DNA of 64,000 nt from assembly GCF_009905725.1 (NCBI RefSeq), contig NZ_JAAAKV010000001.1, positions 620,001 to 684,000 on the forward strand, read 5' to 3'. Origin of the DNA: Emticicia sp. CRIBPO. GTDB lineage: Bacteria; Bacteroidota; Bacteroidia; Cytophagales; Spirosomataceae. The translations under genes and the position numbers were made by a program. Numbering within the stretch: the stretch's first letter is position 1; the number at the start of each line of letters is the position of its first letter. Below are positions 42,971-52,296 of the stretch, one piece after another. The notes below the pieces were generated by a model, which was not told where the DNA came from, ran no database searches, and worked only from the letters and a program-made list of their open reading frames with translations.

Positions 42971-45374
42971 CAGCCTCATTTTCTGCTTCTTTTTAACAAG
43001 CTCCCTGGCTCAATACAAGATATCCGGCCAGTTGCTGGTCCGTAAAAATAACAGCCCGGTGGCGGCCTGCACTGTCTATCTCGACAACGACCAGACTACT
43101 GCACTGACTGACGAAAACGGCTCATTCAGCTTTTCAGGTTTAAAATCAGGCGTTTATCAGCTATACATCACCCATCCTGAATATAAAATAAGCCAGCAAA
43201 CTGTTAAAATCCATGACAAGGACATTACCTTGAATATCTTCCTGGACGGATATGACGAAGTCCTCAATGAAGTGATTGTCAGAGACAAACAGTCTGATTT
43301 CGGCTTCACCCGTATGCGGGGCGTGGAAAGCATGGGGATCTATGAAGGCAAGAAAACTGAAGTTATTTTGCCCGAAAAACTGACGGTAAATATGGCCACC
43401 AATAATGCCCGCCAGGTTTTTGCCAAAGTGGCCGGACTCAATATTTATGAAAATGAGGGAGCGGGATTACAACTCGGCATCGGCGGCCGCGGGCTTGACC
43501 CTAACCGTACGGCCAACTTCAATGTCAGGCAAAACGGCTATGACATCAGTGCTGACGCTCTAGGTTATCCTGAAAGCTATTACACCCCGCCTGTAGAGGC
43601 CCTGGGAAGAATCCAGATTGTAAGAGGTGCGGCTTCTTTGCAATATGGAACGCAATTCGGAGGTCTGCTGAATTTTGTCATGAAAAAAGCTCCTGAAAAC
43701 AAAAAGATCGAACTGACTGCCCGCCAGAGTGCCGGTTCTTTCGGGTTCTACAATGGCTTTACCAGCCTCGGAGGCACTGTGGGCAAACTGAGTTATTACA
43801 CTTTTGTACAATATAAAAAGGGTAACGGATGGCGTCCCAATTCCCATTTTAACAATCTGAACGCTTTCTTCGACGTTGATTATCAGATCTCAGAAAAGAC
43901 AAAAATCGGAATTGATTACACCCACATGGATTATCTGGCCCAACAACCGGGAGGGCTTTCGGATGCCATGTTCGCAGCAGATCCCCGCCAGAGTAACCGT
44001 GAACGCAACTGGTTTAATGTGAACTGGAACATGCTGGCCCTGCATTTCGACCATCATTTTAACGAAAAAAATGACTTCAACCTGAGGGTATTCAGCTTAC
44101 TGGCCAATCGCTATTCACTGGGATTCAGACCAAACCGCGTAGCCACGATTGATGATAACAGCGAAAGAGACCTGATCAAAGGAGACTTTCTTAACTGGGG
44201 AGCCGAAGCCCGTTATCTCAAAAGGTATTACCTGGGCAAAATGCTCTCTGTTTTGCTGGTGGGCAACCGTTATTATCATGGGTACAATCACAGTGTGCAG
44301 GGATCAGGAAGCAAAGGCAAAGATGCAGATTTCAATTTTATAGCTGACGAGCGTTTCATTACCCATGATTACGAATTCCCGAACCGCAACAGCTCTCTTT
44401 TCCTGGAGAATATTTTCTATGTTCATGATAAATTTTCCATTACTCCGGGTATCCGCTATGAATACATTTTCACTACTGCTGAAGGCTATTACGGCACTAT
44501 TTCAAGAGATCTGGCCGGAAACATTATCAATATAACCAAAACCAACGAACGCAGGACCAACGAAAGGCAGTTTGTTTTGGGAGGTCTGGGTTTAAGTTAC
44601 AAACCTGGTACTCAGACAGATATTTACGCCAATTTATCTCAGAATTACCGCTCCATCACCTTCAGTGACATGCGGATATCCAATCCGTCGTCGGTGATAG
44701 ACCCCAATATGAAAGATGAAAAAGGACAATCTGCAGACATCGGTATCAGAAGTACCCAGACAACCTTATACAATTTTGATATCAGTACTTTTTACCTCAA
44801 TTATAACAACAGGATCGGGGAAGTACAGTTTTATGATGAAAGCAACAGGGTGTTAAGAAAACGCGGCAACATAGGCCGGGCAGTTATCATGGGGATTGAA
44901 TCCTATGCTGAAGCAGATTTCCTGAAGATGCTTTATCCTAAAAGCGATGACCTGAGCGGTGTGATCTTTATCAACTTCGCGTATATCCATTCAAAATACA
45001 AGGAAAGTGAGATTGCCGGGGTGGTCGGAAAACAAGTGGAATTTGTACCTGCCACCAATTTAAAGACCGGCCTAAGAATCTCATACAAGAGATGGAAAGG
45101 CTCTTATCAGCTTTCTCATCTCTCAGAGCAGTTTACCGAGGCCACCAATGCCACCGACGGAGGCTTAACCGGTGTGGTTGGCCGCATTCCCGCCTACACC
45201 ATCATGGATGTGAGTTTGTCTTATGATTTCAAAAAATATTTCAGACTGGAGGCCAGTGTCAATAACCTGGCTAACCGCATGTATTTTACACGCAGGGCCA
45301 CCGGCTATCCCGGCCCCGGCATATTGCCCTCCGACGGACGCGGGTTTTATGCCAGCCTTCAGTTCAAAATTTAA
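42948..45374 (+). CDS. TonB-dependent outer-membrane receptor (FecA-like)
   Basis: The 808-residue protein has a signal peptide and an N-terminal carboxypeptidase-regulatory-like beta-sandwich (about residues 25-105, ISGQLLVRKNNSPVA). The TonB plug (about 115-235, IQIVRGAASLQYGTQFGGLLNFVMKK) and a 22-strand barrel to the C-terminal phenylalanine-type strand follow. It imports an iron chelate or similar ligand using TonB energy. ATG ATG at 42948 and 42951 leave the exact start open. It is the last gene of the operon starting at 39230. The ligand cannot be deduced, but ferric citrate-like complexes fit the FecA resemblance. Confidence 0.92.
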   Translation: MMKLKVFNSLIFCFFLTSSLAQYKISGQLLVRKNNSPVAACTVYLDNDQTTALTDENGSFSFSGLKSGVYQLYITHPEYKISQQTVKIHDKDITLNIFLDGYDEVLNEVIVRDKQSDFGFTRMRGVESMGIYEGKKTEVILPEKLTVNMATNNARQVFAKVAGLNIYENEGAGLQLGIGGRGLDPNRTANFNVRQNGYDISADALGYPESYYTPPVEALGRIQIVRGAASLQYGTQFGGLLNFVMKKAPENKKIELTARQSAGSFGFYNGFTSLGGTVGKLSYYTFVQYKKGNGWRPNSHFNNLNAFFDVDYQISEKTKIGIDYTHMDYLAQQPGGLSDAMFAADPRQSNRERNWFNVNWNMLALHFDHHFNEKNDFNLRVFSLLANRYSLGFRPNRVATIDDNSERDLIKGDFLNWGAEARYLKRYYLGKMLSVLLVGNRYYHGYNHSVQGSGSKGKDADFNFIADERFITHDYEFPNRNSSLFLENIFYVHDKFSITPGIRYEYIFTTAEGYYGTISRDLAGNIINITKTNERRTNERQFVLGGLGLSYKPGTQTDIYANLSQNYRSITFSDMRISNPSSVIDPNMKDEKGQSADIGIRSTQTTLYNFDISTFYLNYNNRIGEVQFYDESNRVLRKRGNIGRAVIMGIESYAEADFLKMLYPKSDDLSGVIFINFAYIHSKYKESEIAGVVGKQVEFVPATNLKTGLRISYKRWKGSYQLSHLSEQFTEATNATDGGLTGVVGRIPAYTIMDVSLSYDFKKYFRLEASVNNLANRMYFTRRATGYPGPGILPSDGRGFYASLQFKI

Positions 45375-45813
45375 CAGAAAAATGAATTTCAGGCCAGCAT
45401 TTAGCCTCAGGAAGGTCGAAATAATGTTAAAATCTTAACATAACACCACGTTAAATAATTATTTTAGTATAAATGCAATTTTTTGGTGGGGGTTTTACGT
45501 TATTAATGTATTAATATTAGATATGTAGTTTGGTGCACGCATAAAGACTTAAAATAGTGGTTTATTTTAGGGGTTAGATAAAAGCTCTCGAATTTTTCGG
45601 GAGCTTTTTCTTTTATATTCCGTCCTCGGTTCATATAAAATGCGTCAAGGTTAATTGGCTGAACTGCAATCTATAAATATCTGCCCTGCATCTGCTGTAT
45701 TTCACCCGTCCTTTTTCTGAGTTTTTATTTCATGAACTTGAAGCCGTTTAAAGCTTGATTTGTTCAGAAAAAAAGATATTTTTGTCTGCGAGTGGCCATT
45801 TAATAACCCAAAA
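45375..45813. other. 439-nt intergenic stretch between the TonB receptor and the TPR-CHAT gene
   Basis: Apart from the terminator at 45581-45609, I see only short AT-rich motifs, including GTTAA-AATC-TTAAC (45426-45439). No coding ORF is convincing. A TATGTAGTTTG at about 45520-45530 is close to, but not, a -7 element, so a short transcript ending at the terminator is possible but unproven. Confidence 0.45.
45581..45609 (+). terminator. Terminator downstream of the imelysin/TonB operon
   Basis: AAAGCTCTCGAA (45581-45592) pairs with TTCGGGAGCTTT (45596-45607), with one G-T pair, around a TTT loop and followed by more T. It is a clear intrinsic terminator, 207 nt after the receptor stop codon. 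Confidence 0.75.
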
Positions 45814-48603
45814 ATGAGAAACCTTTTCTTCCTTATTTTATTTCTTTCACGCACGGGGTTTGCACAGGAGTCGATTGTTCGTTTGTGGCAGAAGGGGAAT
45901 AAAGCAGCAAAGGTATCTAATGATGAAGCATTAATACTTTACCAGAAAGCTTTCGATCAGGCAAAAAAGGAAAATAACTTGTTATGGCAAGCAAATATTT
46001 GTGTGGACTTAAGCGGGGCGTTATTTGGTAAAGGTGACTACCAGAAAGCAACTGATCAATGTCTTAACGGACTGAAGATTCTTAAACAAAATAAAATATC
46101 CAACGATTCCACGGAATTTAAACTTCATTCTGCTGCTGCTCCTTGCTTTAGAAGTCTCTACGACTTAAAAGCTTCTTTTGCTCATTATGAAATAGCAAAT
46201 CAAATTTTCCATGAGCATCCTGAATTAGAGTATCAAATTTTACTTTATGTAACATTTCATTATTCCAACCAAGGTAGTCTATGGCATAGCTTGGGTGATC
46301 TTGATAGAGCTACACAGTATTATGAAAAAGCACTTTCGTTGGCAGAGAAATTAGAAATTAAAAGTGATTATGCATTAATTCTTCATAATCTCTGTGGAAT
46401 TCTTATTAATAAAAAAAATCATATAAAAGCTATTGAACTATATCAAAAAGCATTCAATGTTTACAATATAAAAGGTAAAACAATAAAAGATATCCATTTA
46501 GCAAATATGTACTTTAGTGTTGGTGAATCTTATTATGAATTAAAGGAATATTCTAACTCATTAACTTACCTCAATAAATCAAAAGAAATAGCTTTAGTAA
46601 ACCTGCCTCAAAGGAAAGCAATTCAACTCATAGAACAAATAGAACTTCTAAAGGCAAATATATCCTTGGAGAATAAAAACACTATTAAATCTGAGTTTTT
46701 GTTTAAAAAGATACTAGCAAAAAATATGAGTAGTGGGTTTTATTATCTTAACTTAAACCATCAAGCATTAATTGGTCTATCTCATATCGAAGTCTTAAAA
46801 GGAGATTACTTTAACGCATTAAAGTATGTTCAAAGAGCATTAATAGAGATTACAAAAGATAGTACCATAGGTGATCTAAACAATCCAACAAATATTTCAT
46901 CTATGTACACCTCGATAGGTATTCTAAATATTCTAGTAACAAAAGTTGAAATCTTGACCCTACTTTATTCGAAGGAAAAGGAAATAAAATATCTTGAACT
47001 TGCATTCAATACTCAAAAATTATCAATCGCCATTGGAAAAAAAATAAGACAAAGCCACGAAACCTTAGATTCTAGAGCTTTATTCTCTCATTCATTTTAT
47101 AATAAATATGAAAAACTAATAGAATTGAGTTTTCTACTTTATGAAAAAACTAAGCTGAAAAACTATCTAGATTATGGATTTAAAATAATGGAAGAAAGTA
47201 AATCTATTATTTTATCTGACAATTTAGCTTTACAGAATTCTTATAGAAATTCTGGATCAGATAGTCTCATTACGAAACTAAAAGCCAATCAAATATATTT
47301 AGCGTATTTAAAAGGTTCGAAAGACAAGGATAAAGAAGCTATTAAAACCTATGAATTAAAAGTTAATCAGATTTTAGAAAAACTGAGTATTGTTAACCGT
47401 TCTTATGTGGAATCTTTCAAATCAGAGAATTATTCTAATCTTAATTCTTTTCAGAAAAAATTGAATTCAAAATCCTTATACCTTAATTACAGCATTATAG
47501 GAAATTATATTTATGCTACTCTTACAAAAAAAAATAAAATTGCCTTAAAGAAAATCCCCATCCACCCAGAAGAATTTAAATTCAACAAAAATCTCTTAAA
47601 AACAGCCTTAACAACCAACCCCGGCCCCTACTCGGGCTTCAAAGCCAGAAAGAGTGCTGCTTACTTTTATAACATCCTGATCAAGCCCTTTGAAGCTGAT
47701 CTTAAAGGCATTGACAACCTGATCATTAATCCCGACAATGAAATGATCGAACTGAGTTTTGACATCCTGGTGCCTCATGAAAAATCAAATGACTACCTGA
47801 TCAAAAAATACAATATCTCCTATCTGAACTCGGCTCTTAACTATAATGATAAAATCAAAAACAAGTTTTCAAGAGCGGACCAGAACTGGCTTTCTTTTGC
47901 TCCGTTTGGTAGCAAAACCAAAAACAGCAGTGACATCAATATACAGAATCTGACGATTCTGCCTTCCACCATCAAAGAAATTAACGGTATAAAAGGGCAA
48001 TCCATCATCAACGAAAAATCAACGAAACAGACTTTTGTTAAAACCATAAGTGAATTGAAGGATAGGGTCATTCTGATCGCCACTCATGCGTCTGAGAACA
48101 ACGGAGAACCCTATCTGAACTTCTTTCCGGCCAATGACAATTATAAGTTATATGCCAACGAAATACAGTATCTCGACTTTAAAACGCCCCTGGTGATACT
48201 GGGGGCCTGTGAATCTAATGCAGGAAAGAAAATGAAAGGTAGTGGGGTATTATCTATTGCCAAGGCTTTTTCTATCGGCGGGTGTCCGTCTGTAGTAGGG
48301 AGCCTATGGGAGGTGCACGATGAAAGTATGGCCGTACTGGTCAGTTTATTTTACAAACATCTGATGCGGGGAGAAAGAAAAGATGTGGCTTTAAGATTGG
48401 CCAAGCTTGAATACCTGGAAACGGAAACGGGGCTCAGGAATGACCCTCCGTATTACTGGGCACACCTGCAAATTATCGGGGATGTTTCGCCTCTGATCAT
48501 CTGGCCGGTTATTCTCAGATATGTGATGTATGGCCTGATGGTGGTTATTCTCAGCGGGAGTATTGTTTATGGTATCCGCTCAAGAAAACGTTTTTTTAAT
48601 TAA
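45814..48603 (+). CDS. Secreted TPR-CHAT caspase-like protein with C-terminal membrane anchor
   Basis: The ATG at 45814 begins a signal peptide; an open frame extends to 45760. The 929-residue product has tetratricopeptide-type helical repeats (about residues 20-420), a variable helical region and a C-terminal CHAT protease domain. The CHAT catalytic dyad is His758 (IATHASENN) and Cys799 (LGACESNAG). A transmembrane helix ends the protein (about 895-915). CHAT proteases are caspase relatives that cleave partner proteins. The TPR half is much more AT-rich than the CHAT half. It converges with a sigma/anti-sigma-like pair and overlaps the end of the second gene by 24 nt. Confidence 0.88.
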   Translation: MRNLFFLILFLSRTGFAQESIVRLWQKGNKAAKVSNDEALILYQKAFDQAKKENNLLWQANICVDLSGALFGKGDYQKATDQCLNGLKILKQNKISNDSTEFKLHSAAAPCFRSLYDLKASFAHYEIANQIFHEHPELEYQILLYVTFHYSNQGSLWHSLGDLDRATQYYEKALSLAEKLEIKSDYALILHNLCGILINKKNHIKAIELYQKAFNVYNIKGKTIKDIHLANMYFSVGESYYELKEYSNSLTYLNKSKEIALVNLPQRKAIQLIEQIELLKANISLENKNTIKSEFLFKKILAKNMSSGFYYLNLNHQALIGLSHIEVLKGDYFNALKYVQRALIEITKDSTIGDLNNPTNISSMYTSIGILNILVTKVEILTLLYSKEKEIKYLELAFNTQKLSIAIGKKIRQSHETLDSRALFSHSFYNKYEKLIELSFLLYEKTKLKNYLDYGFKIMEESKSIILSDNLALQNSYRNSGSDSLITKLKANQIYLAYLKGSKDKDKEAIKTYELKVNQILEKLSIVNRSYVESFKSENYSNLNSFQKKLNSKSLYLNYSIIGNYIYATLTKKNKIALKKIPIHPEEFKFNKNLLKTALTTNPGPYSGFKARKSAAYFYNILIKPFEADLKGIDNLIINPDNEMIELSFDILVPHEKSNDYLIKKYNISYLNSALNYNDKIKNKFSRADQNWLSFAPFGSKTKNSSDINIQNLTILPSTIKEINGIKGQSIINEKSTKQTFVKTISELKDRVILIATHASENNGEPYLNFFPANDNYKLYANEIQYLDFKTPLVILGACESNAGKKMKGSGVLSIAKAFSIGGCPSVVGSLWEVHDESMAVLVSLFYKHLMRGERKDVALRLAKLEYLETETGLRNDPPYYWAHLQIIGDVSPLIIWPVILRYVMYGLMVVILSGSIVYGIRSRKRFFN

Positions 48604-49278
48604 TATCTGCCATTTTACCTTCAGCTTATTAACCCATGAAATCTGGTATTTGGGCTCACTGATTTTTTCTATTTCAGTCATCCAGTAGTCGGCCTTTTCA
48701 GTTTGATTATTCGAAAGATAGGCAATGCAAAGGTGCCATTCCAGGGCCTCCTTCACCTGATTCCTCAGGTCAGGCGTCTTGATAGCTTCTTCGAATAACT
48801 GAATGGCCTTAGGAAAGTCTTTTGAAGAAAAGTAACCTTGTCCCAAAACAAATTTTTCAAAGGCCACTTCCTGTCTGGATAAAATATTGGGAGAGGGCTT
48901 AAATTCACTGTTGGTCGACCTTACCACTCCGGCGTCTGCGTTAATGCCCGGCAAATAATTACCCGAAAAAGTCAGGTAGGCTATAAAAGACCCACCGATT
49001 AGCAAAATAAAAACGGCCGCCCTGCTTAAAGTTTGCCACATAAAAACATTTATCTTCCTGACAACCGGCTTTCTGAAATATGCCTCCGCCTCTTTCTGAT
49101 ATTCATAAAGCTTTATGGCTTCGGCCATTACCTTCAACTCTTCAAATTCTTTCATCAATGCAGGATCTTCCGATAATAATTTCATGATCATTTCATTTTC
49201 CTCAGTGGAGGTTAAATTCTTAATTTTCCTGAGAAACAATTCTGTGTATTCTTCTGATTGGTTCATCGTCTTAGTCAT
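48580..49278 (-). CDS. TM/TPR protein, likely partner or anti-sigma of the adjacent sigma factor
   Basis: The ATG at 49278 (or 49266) starts a ~232-residue protein. A cytoplasmic N-terminal region with SEEYTELFLRKIKNLTSTEENEM precedes a single transmembrane helix (about residues 80-105, AAVFILLIGGSFIAYL). The C-terminal part carries TPR-like helices (YFSSKDFPKAIQLFEEAIK, HLCIAYLSNNQTEKADYW). Genes of this layout directly downstream of an ECF sigma gene and near TPR-CHAT proteins are common in Bacteroidota. It overlaps the sigma gene by 8 nt. Anti-sigma activity is inferred from context only. Confidence 0.7.
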   Translation of the reverse strand: MTKTMNQSEEYTELFLRKIKNLTSTEENEMIMKLLSEDPALMKEFEELKVMAEAIKLYEYQKEAEAYFRKPVVRKINVFMWQTLSRAAVFILLIGGSFIAYLTFSGNYLPGINADAGVVRSTNSEFKPSPNILSRQEVAFEKFVLGQGYFSSKDFPKAIQLFEEAIKTPDLRNQVKEALEWHLCIAYLSNNQTEKADYWMTEIEKISEPKYQISWVNKLKVKWQILIKKTFS

Positions 49279-49864
49279 TTTTGATTCCGAATAATTGTGT
49301 ATTTCCGAAGAGCACACTGAGTTTTTTCCGTACTGACAATAGCTTTTGCTTGGCGTTATTATAATTTTTAAGATTATATTCCTCCACAATATCTACCAAT
49401 CTGCGGTCATGAATAAAAATCGCTTTAATCATATTCTTCTCTAAAACATCCAGTGACTCAATAGCTCCGAGAAAAGTTTCTCTTTTTAATTCATAATCTA
49501 CAACTTCTTCAGGATTTTGTTGTCTTTCCTCTGTGGGAATAAGATTATACCATTCTATGTCCCCTGATTTATTTAAGTTAAAAGGTGAACTTTTGATCCA
49601 GACGCTTCTCATAATCAGATAAAAGTATGAATACATATTTACCCCTTCCTGAGGCTCGTACCTGTGAGACTGAACTGCCAGGATGAATTCCAGTATCGCT
49701 GATTGAAAAATATCTTCTCCGTCAAGTCCTCCCTTTTGATTTCTGGTCCAGGCTAACACTCTCCGCTTAAATTTATCTTCCAAAATCCCGCAAGCCTGGT
49801 TTCTTTCACGGCTGTTTTCAGACCTCAGCAATTCAACTATTTCTTTATCTGAATAATTACGCAC
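49271..49864 (-). CDS. ECF-type sigma-70 family RNA polymerase sigma factor
   Basis: The 197-residue protein has region 2 (QACGILEDKFKRRVLAWTRNQKGGLDGEDIFQSAILEFILAV) with the D-I-F-Q-x-x DNA-melting/core-binding pattern. Region 4 (about residues 135-185, LDVLEKNMIKAIFIHDRRLVDIVEEYNLKNYNNAKQKLLSVRKKL) carries the DNA-binding helix-turn-helix. It is translationally coupled to the TM/TPR gene and convergent with the TPR-CHAT gene. Together the three may form a signal-transduction cassette. The target promoter is unknown. Confidence 0.87.
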   Translation of the reverse strand: MRNYSDKEIVELLRSENSRERNQACGILEDKFKRRVLAWTRNQKGGLDGEDIFQSAILEFILAVQSHRYEPQEGVNMYSYFYLIMRSVWIKSSPFNLNKSGDIEWYNLIPTEERQQNPEEVVDYELKRETFLGAIESLDVLEKNMIKAIFIHDRRLVDIVEEYNLKNYNNAKQKLLSVRKKLSVLFGNTQLFGIKND

Positions 49865-50029
49865 TTTATTTCTATAAGGTTTATTGTATTAATCTGCGTA
49901 TGGACATAAAAGGTTAGTGAGTTTTAAAAAATATCTCGAAAAAAATGAAATCTTTCATTACCTCCTCCACAAAAATAACTTAAAATAAGCTGACATTACA
50001 CAAAACCCGGGTTACAAATCGCTTTATGA

Positions 50030-51256
50030 TTATCTTTTCAAAAATTTCATTTTGAAATTAAAAAGCAGGTTCAGCTGCAGATTCAGTTTTATGTTCAGAA
50101 ATTTCATAAAAATATAATCTTCATAAATCTCCCTTCCAATCCGGATGCCTTTCTCTACGTTCTCTTTTTTATCCTGATAGAACCTGAGTATTTTCTTTTG
50201 CTGAAGCGGAACGATAGCCTCCTCCTCATTATCAAGGTGCAACAATGCCCCGTTAAGTGACTCATCTTTTATAACCGACACGCCCGCGTTTGAAGCCTCA
50301 TTCTTGATTTTTTCCAGGTGATAGGATTTAATGAGACTCAAGTCCTCAATTGGAAATACCGATGTTTCCTTTTCACCAAGAAAATCCAGGATTTCACCCA
50401 GCAAACCTGAAACATCCTCCTCCCCGAAATCAGCCATCAGATGTTGCTGAAGATTCTCAAACTTAATGACCTCCGCCGTGTTGATGGCAAAAACATGCGG
50501 CACTTTATACAAAAATTCCTTTACGATCACCTGCCGGTGGTATTCGGTACTCATGGCTGTGCCTACACATTTCAGAGTTTCCGGCTCAGGATTACCGCCG
50601 TTGGCCACCAGGTGTTTAAAACCTTTTCTTTCTTTTCCGTGAAGCAGGAAAGCGAAAGAAGCATCATCCTGCATGATGACCTGCCCCTGGAAACAGACCT
50701 CATTATTGAAGCCTTCCCGTTCGACTTTCATTACATTACCTTCCTGCCAGATCCTGTACCTGCATTTCACGTAGCGGCCTTCTTTGACATTTTTATTTAA
50801 CCCTACCCAATAGCCTTCCAGTTTTTTCAAACCCGGCAGAATCAGATGGTCAGGTTTATCCGGCGTAACCGGAACGATTCCCTCCACTGCTTTGAGGTAA
50901 TCGTTCCAGTATTTGGTTTTGCCCTGAGTTAAATAAAAGGCAAAACGATCCAGGTACCCTGGCTGAAATTTGGAATGTGTTCTTTTTACGAAATGATTGT
51001 TGATGTAATCTTCAGTGATTTCATCCTCCTCATACCTGATGAGCACAATCTTTGAAACCTTATGGGTGGTTTTTTCTTCCAGGTCTTTTATGAAATTTTT
51101 CCTCAGCCCCTGGTCCTTCCAGAATTCTTCCGGTTTTTCCCTGAAATACCCGGGAGTACAGGTCCCGATATGCTTTTCAAATTTTGTCAAAAGTTCTCCC
51201 CAAACGTATCTGATCATTTCCGGGCTGAGCTCGATTCCTTTGTTTCTCTTCGTCAT
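50030..51256 (-). CDS. Uncharacterised 408-aa cytoplasmic protein
   Basis: I do not recognise this protein. It has no signal peptide or transmembrane segment. Three regions can be distinguished: an N-terminal basic/acidic helical part (residues 1-110, with EKTTHKVSKIVLIRYEEDEIT), a central beta-rich block (about 145-260, LEGYWVGLNKN, RYRIWQEGNVMKVEREGF) and a C-terminal helical part ending in a basic, hydrophobic tail. The central block reads like a lipocalin-type or sensor domain (inference). It is monocistronic and divergent from a small lipoprotein gene. Role unknown. Confidence 0.6.
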   Translation of the reverse strand: MTKRNKGIELSPEMIRYVWGELLTKFEKHIGTCTPGYFREKPEEFWKDQGLRKNFIKDLEEKTTHKVSKIVLIRYEEDEITEDYINNHFVKRTHSKFQPGYLDRFAFYLTQGKTKYWNDYLKAVEGIVPVTPDKPDHLILPGLKKLEGYWVGLNKNVKEGRYVKCRYRIWQEGNVMKVEREGFNNEVCFQGQVIMQDDASFAFLLHGKERKGFKHLVANGGNPEPETLKCVGTAMSTEYHRQVIVKEFLYKVPHVFAINTAEVIKFENLQQHLMADFGEEDVSGLLGEILDFLGEKETSVFPIEDLSLIKSYHLEKIKNEASNAGVSVIKDESLNGALLHLDNEEEAIVPLQQKKILRFYQDKKENVEKGIRIGREIYEDYIFMKFLNIKLNLQLNLLFNFKMKFLKR

Positions 51257-51470
51257 ATTTTCGTTAGGTTTATACGAGATCGTAAAGCGATTTTATCCGA
51301 TTCAGATGGATTATTTTTTCTCGCATCAAGAGTATAAATGTTTCAATATCAATATTTTAAATCCTCAATTTCAAGTTTCGGTCAAAACCGGACTGTATCG
51401 ATCTCCATTCATTTTACCCTTTATTTTTTGACTCGAATTTTTGGTCAAGAATCAAAAATTAAAGTAAAAA

Positions 51471-51653
51471 ATGAAAACGATCGAAAAACCTGTCCGACTT
51501 GCCAAACTGGGCTTTCTGCTCTTGCTTATTTCAGGCACATCTATCCTCTATTCTTGCGAGAAAAATGACATGTCTCCTCAAAACAAACCGGATACATTCG
51601 CAGATGATGATCCACCGAAAGATGATCGACCAAAACCACCTCCCACTACCTAA
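51471..51653 (+). CDS. Short proline-rich lipoprotein
   Basis: This 60-residue ORF has an N-terminal basic stretch, a hydrophobic segment and the lipobox LYSC. The rest is acidic and proline-rich (DDDPPKDDRPKPPP). A terminator-like hairpin follows 7 nt after the stop. The coding character is plausible because it has a complete lipoprotein signal, but it could be a chance ORF. Function unknown. Confidence 0.5.
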   Translation: MKTIEKPVRLAKLGFLLLLISGTSILYSCEKNDMSPQNKPDTFADDDPPKDDRPKPPPTT

Positions 51654-51659
51654 TCAATC

Positions 51660-51698
51660 GGGATCAGTCCCGGTCCTGATTAAATCGGGACTGATTCC
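51660..51698 (+). terminator. Terminator after the short lipoprotein gene
   Basis: ATCAGTCCCG (51663-51672) pairs with CGGGACTGAT (51686-51695), and the stem can be extended by three outer pairs (one wobble). A T-rich stretch follows. Confidence 0.65.
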
Positions 51699-51898
51699 TT
51701 TATTCAAAAAACAACTCAAAAGGTTATTGTTAAACCTTAAACTAACCTTTTCCCGGAAAAAGAGAATGTAGTATCAGAACCGTTTAGATAAAGAGGCCAA
51801 ACAGGACCTCTATTTAACAAAAGCACGCCAGGAACTGATAAAACGCAAGTATTCTGAACGGCCAGTACTGAATCAGCAATCAAACAAAACAACACCCC

Positions 51899-52192
51899 AT
51901 GTTGAAGAACTTAGTCTCTTTGGGGCGAAAGCCCATGAAAACGGTATACATTATACTTTCCTATTACCTGAGCTTAGGACTGGTCATCTGTTTTTCTTTA
52001 TTCCTGATCATCGAAGGATTCATTGACCCTTTCGGCAACCTGATGATATGGGTCGGACTGCTTATCCTTTTTATTGTCCCAGTTTTACTCAGGGTATTCT
52101 TTGACTTTGCCCTCATGATGAGCAACAAAAATCACGAGAGATACCAAAGCCCCCTGAAAAAGAGAAAAGGGCCAAATGAGCAAAAAGAATAA
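51899..52192 (+). CDS. Two-helix membrane protein (DUF4282-like)
   Basis: The 97-residue ORF has two transmembrane helices (about residues 15-40 and 50-72) and a basic, hydrophilic tail. The phrase LLILFIVPVLLRVFFDFALMM resembles the second helix of DUF4282 proteins, but the match is only suggestive. The ATG at 51935 (MKTVYIILSYYLSLG) may be the true start instead of 51899, because it lies closer to the first helix. No function can be assigned. Confidence 0.55.
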   Translation: MLKNLVSLGRKPMKTVYIILSYYLSLGLVICFSLFLIIEGFIDPFGNLMIWVGLLILFIVPVLLRVFFDFALMMSNKNHERYQSPLKKRKGPNEQKE

Positions 52193-52296
52193 GCCCATAA
52201 AAAAAATTAAAAAAAATATTCCCCGCACTAACCTTTTAGTTCAGAAACTGCATTAAGTAAGTAAACCGTATCTTCTTACTTAAAATCACTCTCATT

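Noticed and set aside
45520-45609. Possible small RNA between a TAGTTTG motif and the terminator at 45581
   Set aside because: The -7 element has the wrong spacing (TAnTTTG), no -33 box is clear, and the terminator is explained by the upstream operon.
51770-52027. An open frame reading DKEAKQDLYLTKARQELIKRK and onward
   Set aside because: It has no start codon and runs out of frame with the membrane gene. Its length (about 85 codons) is not exceptional, so a pseudogene call is not supported.
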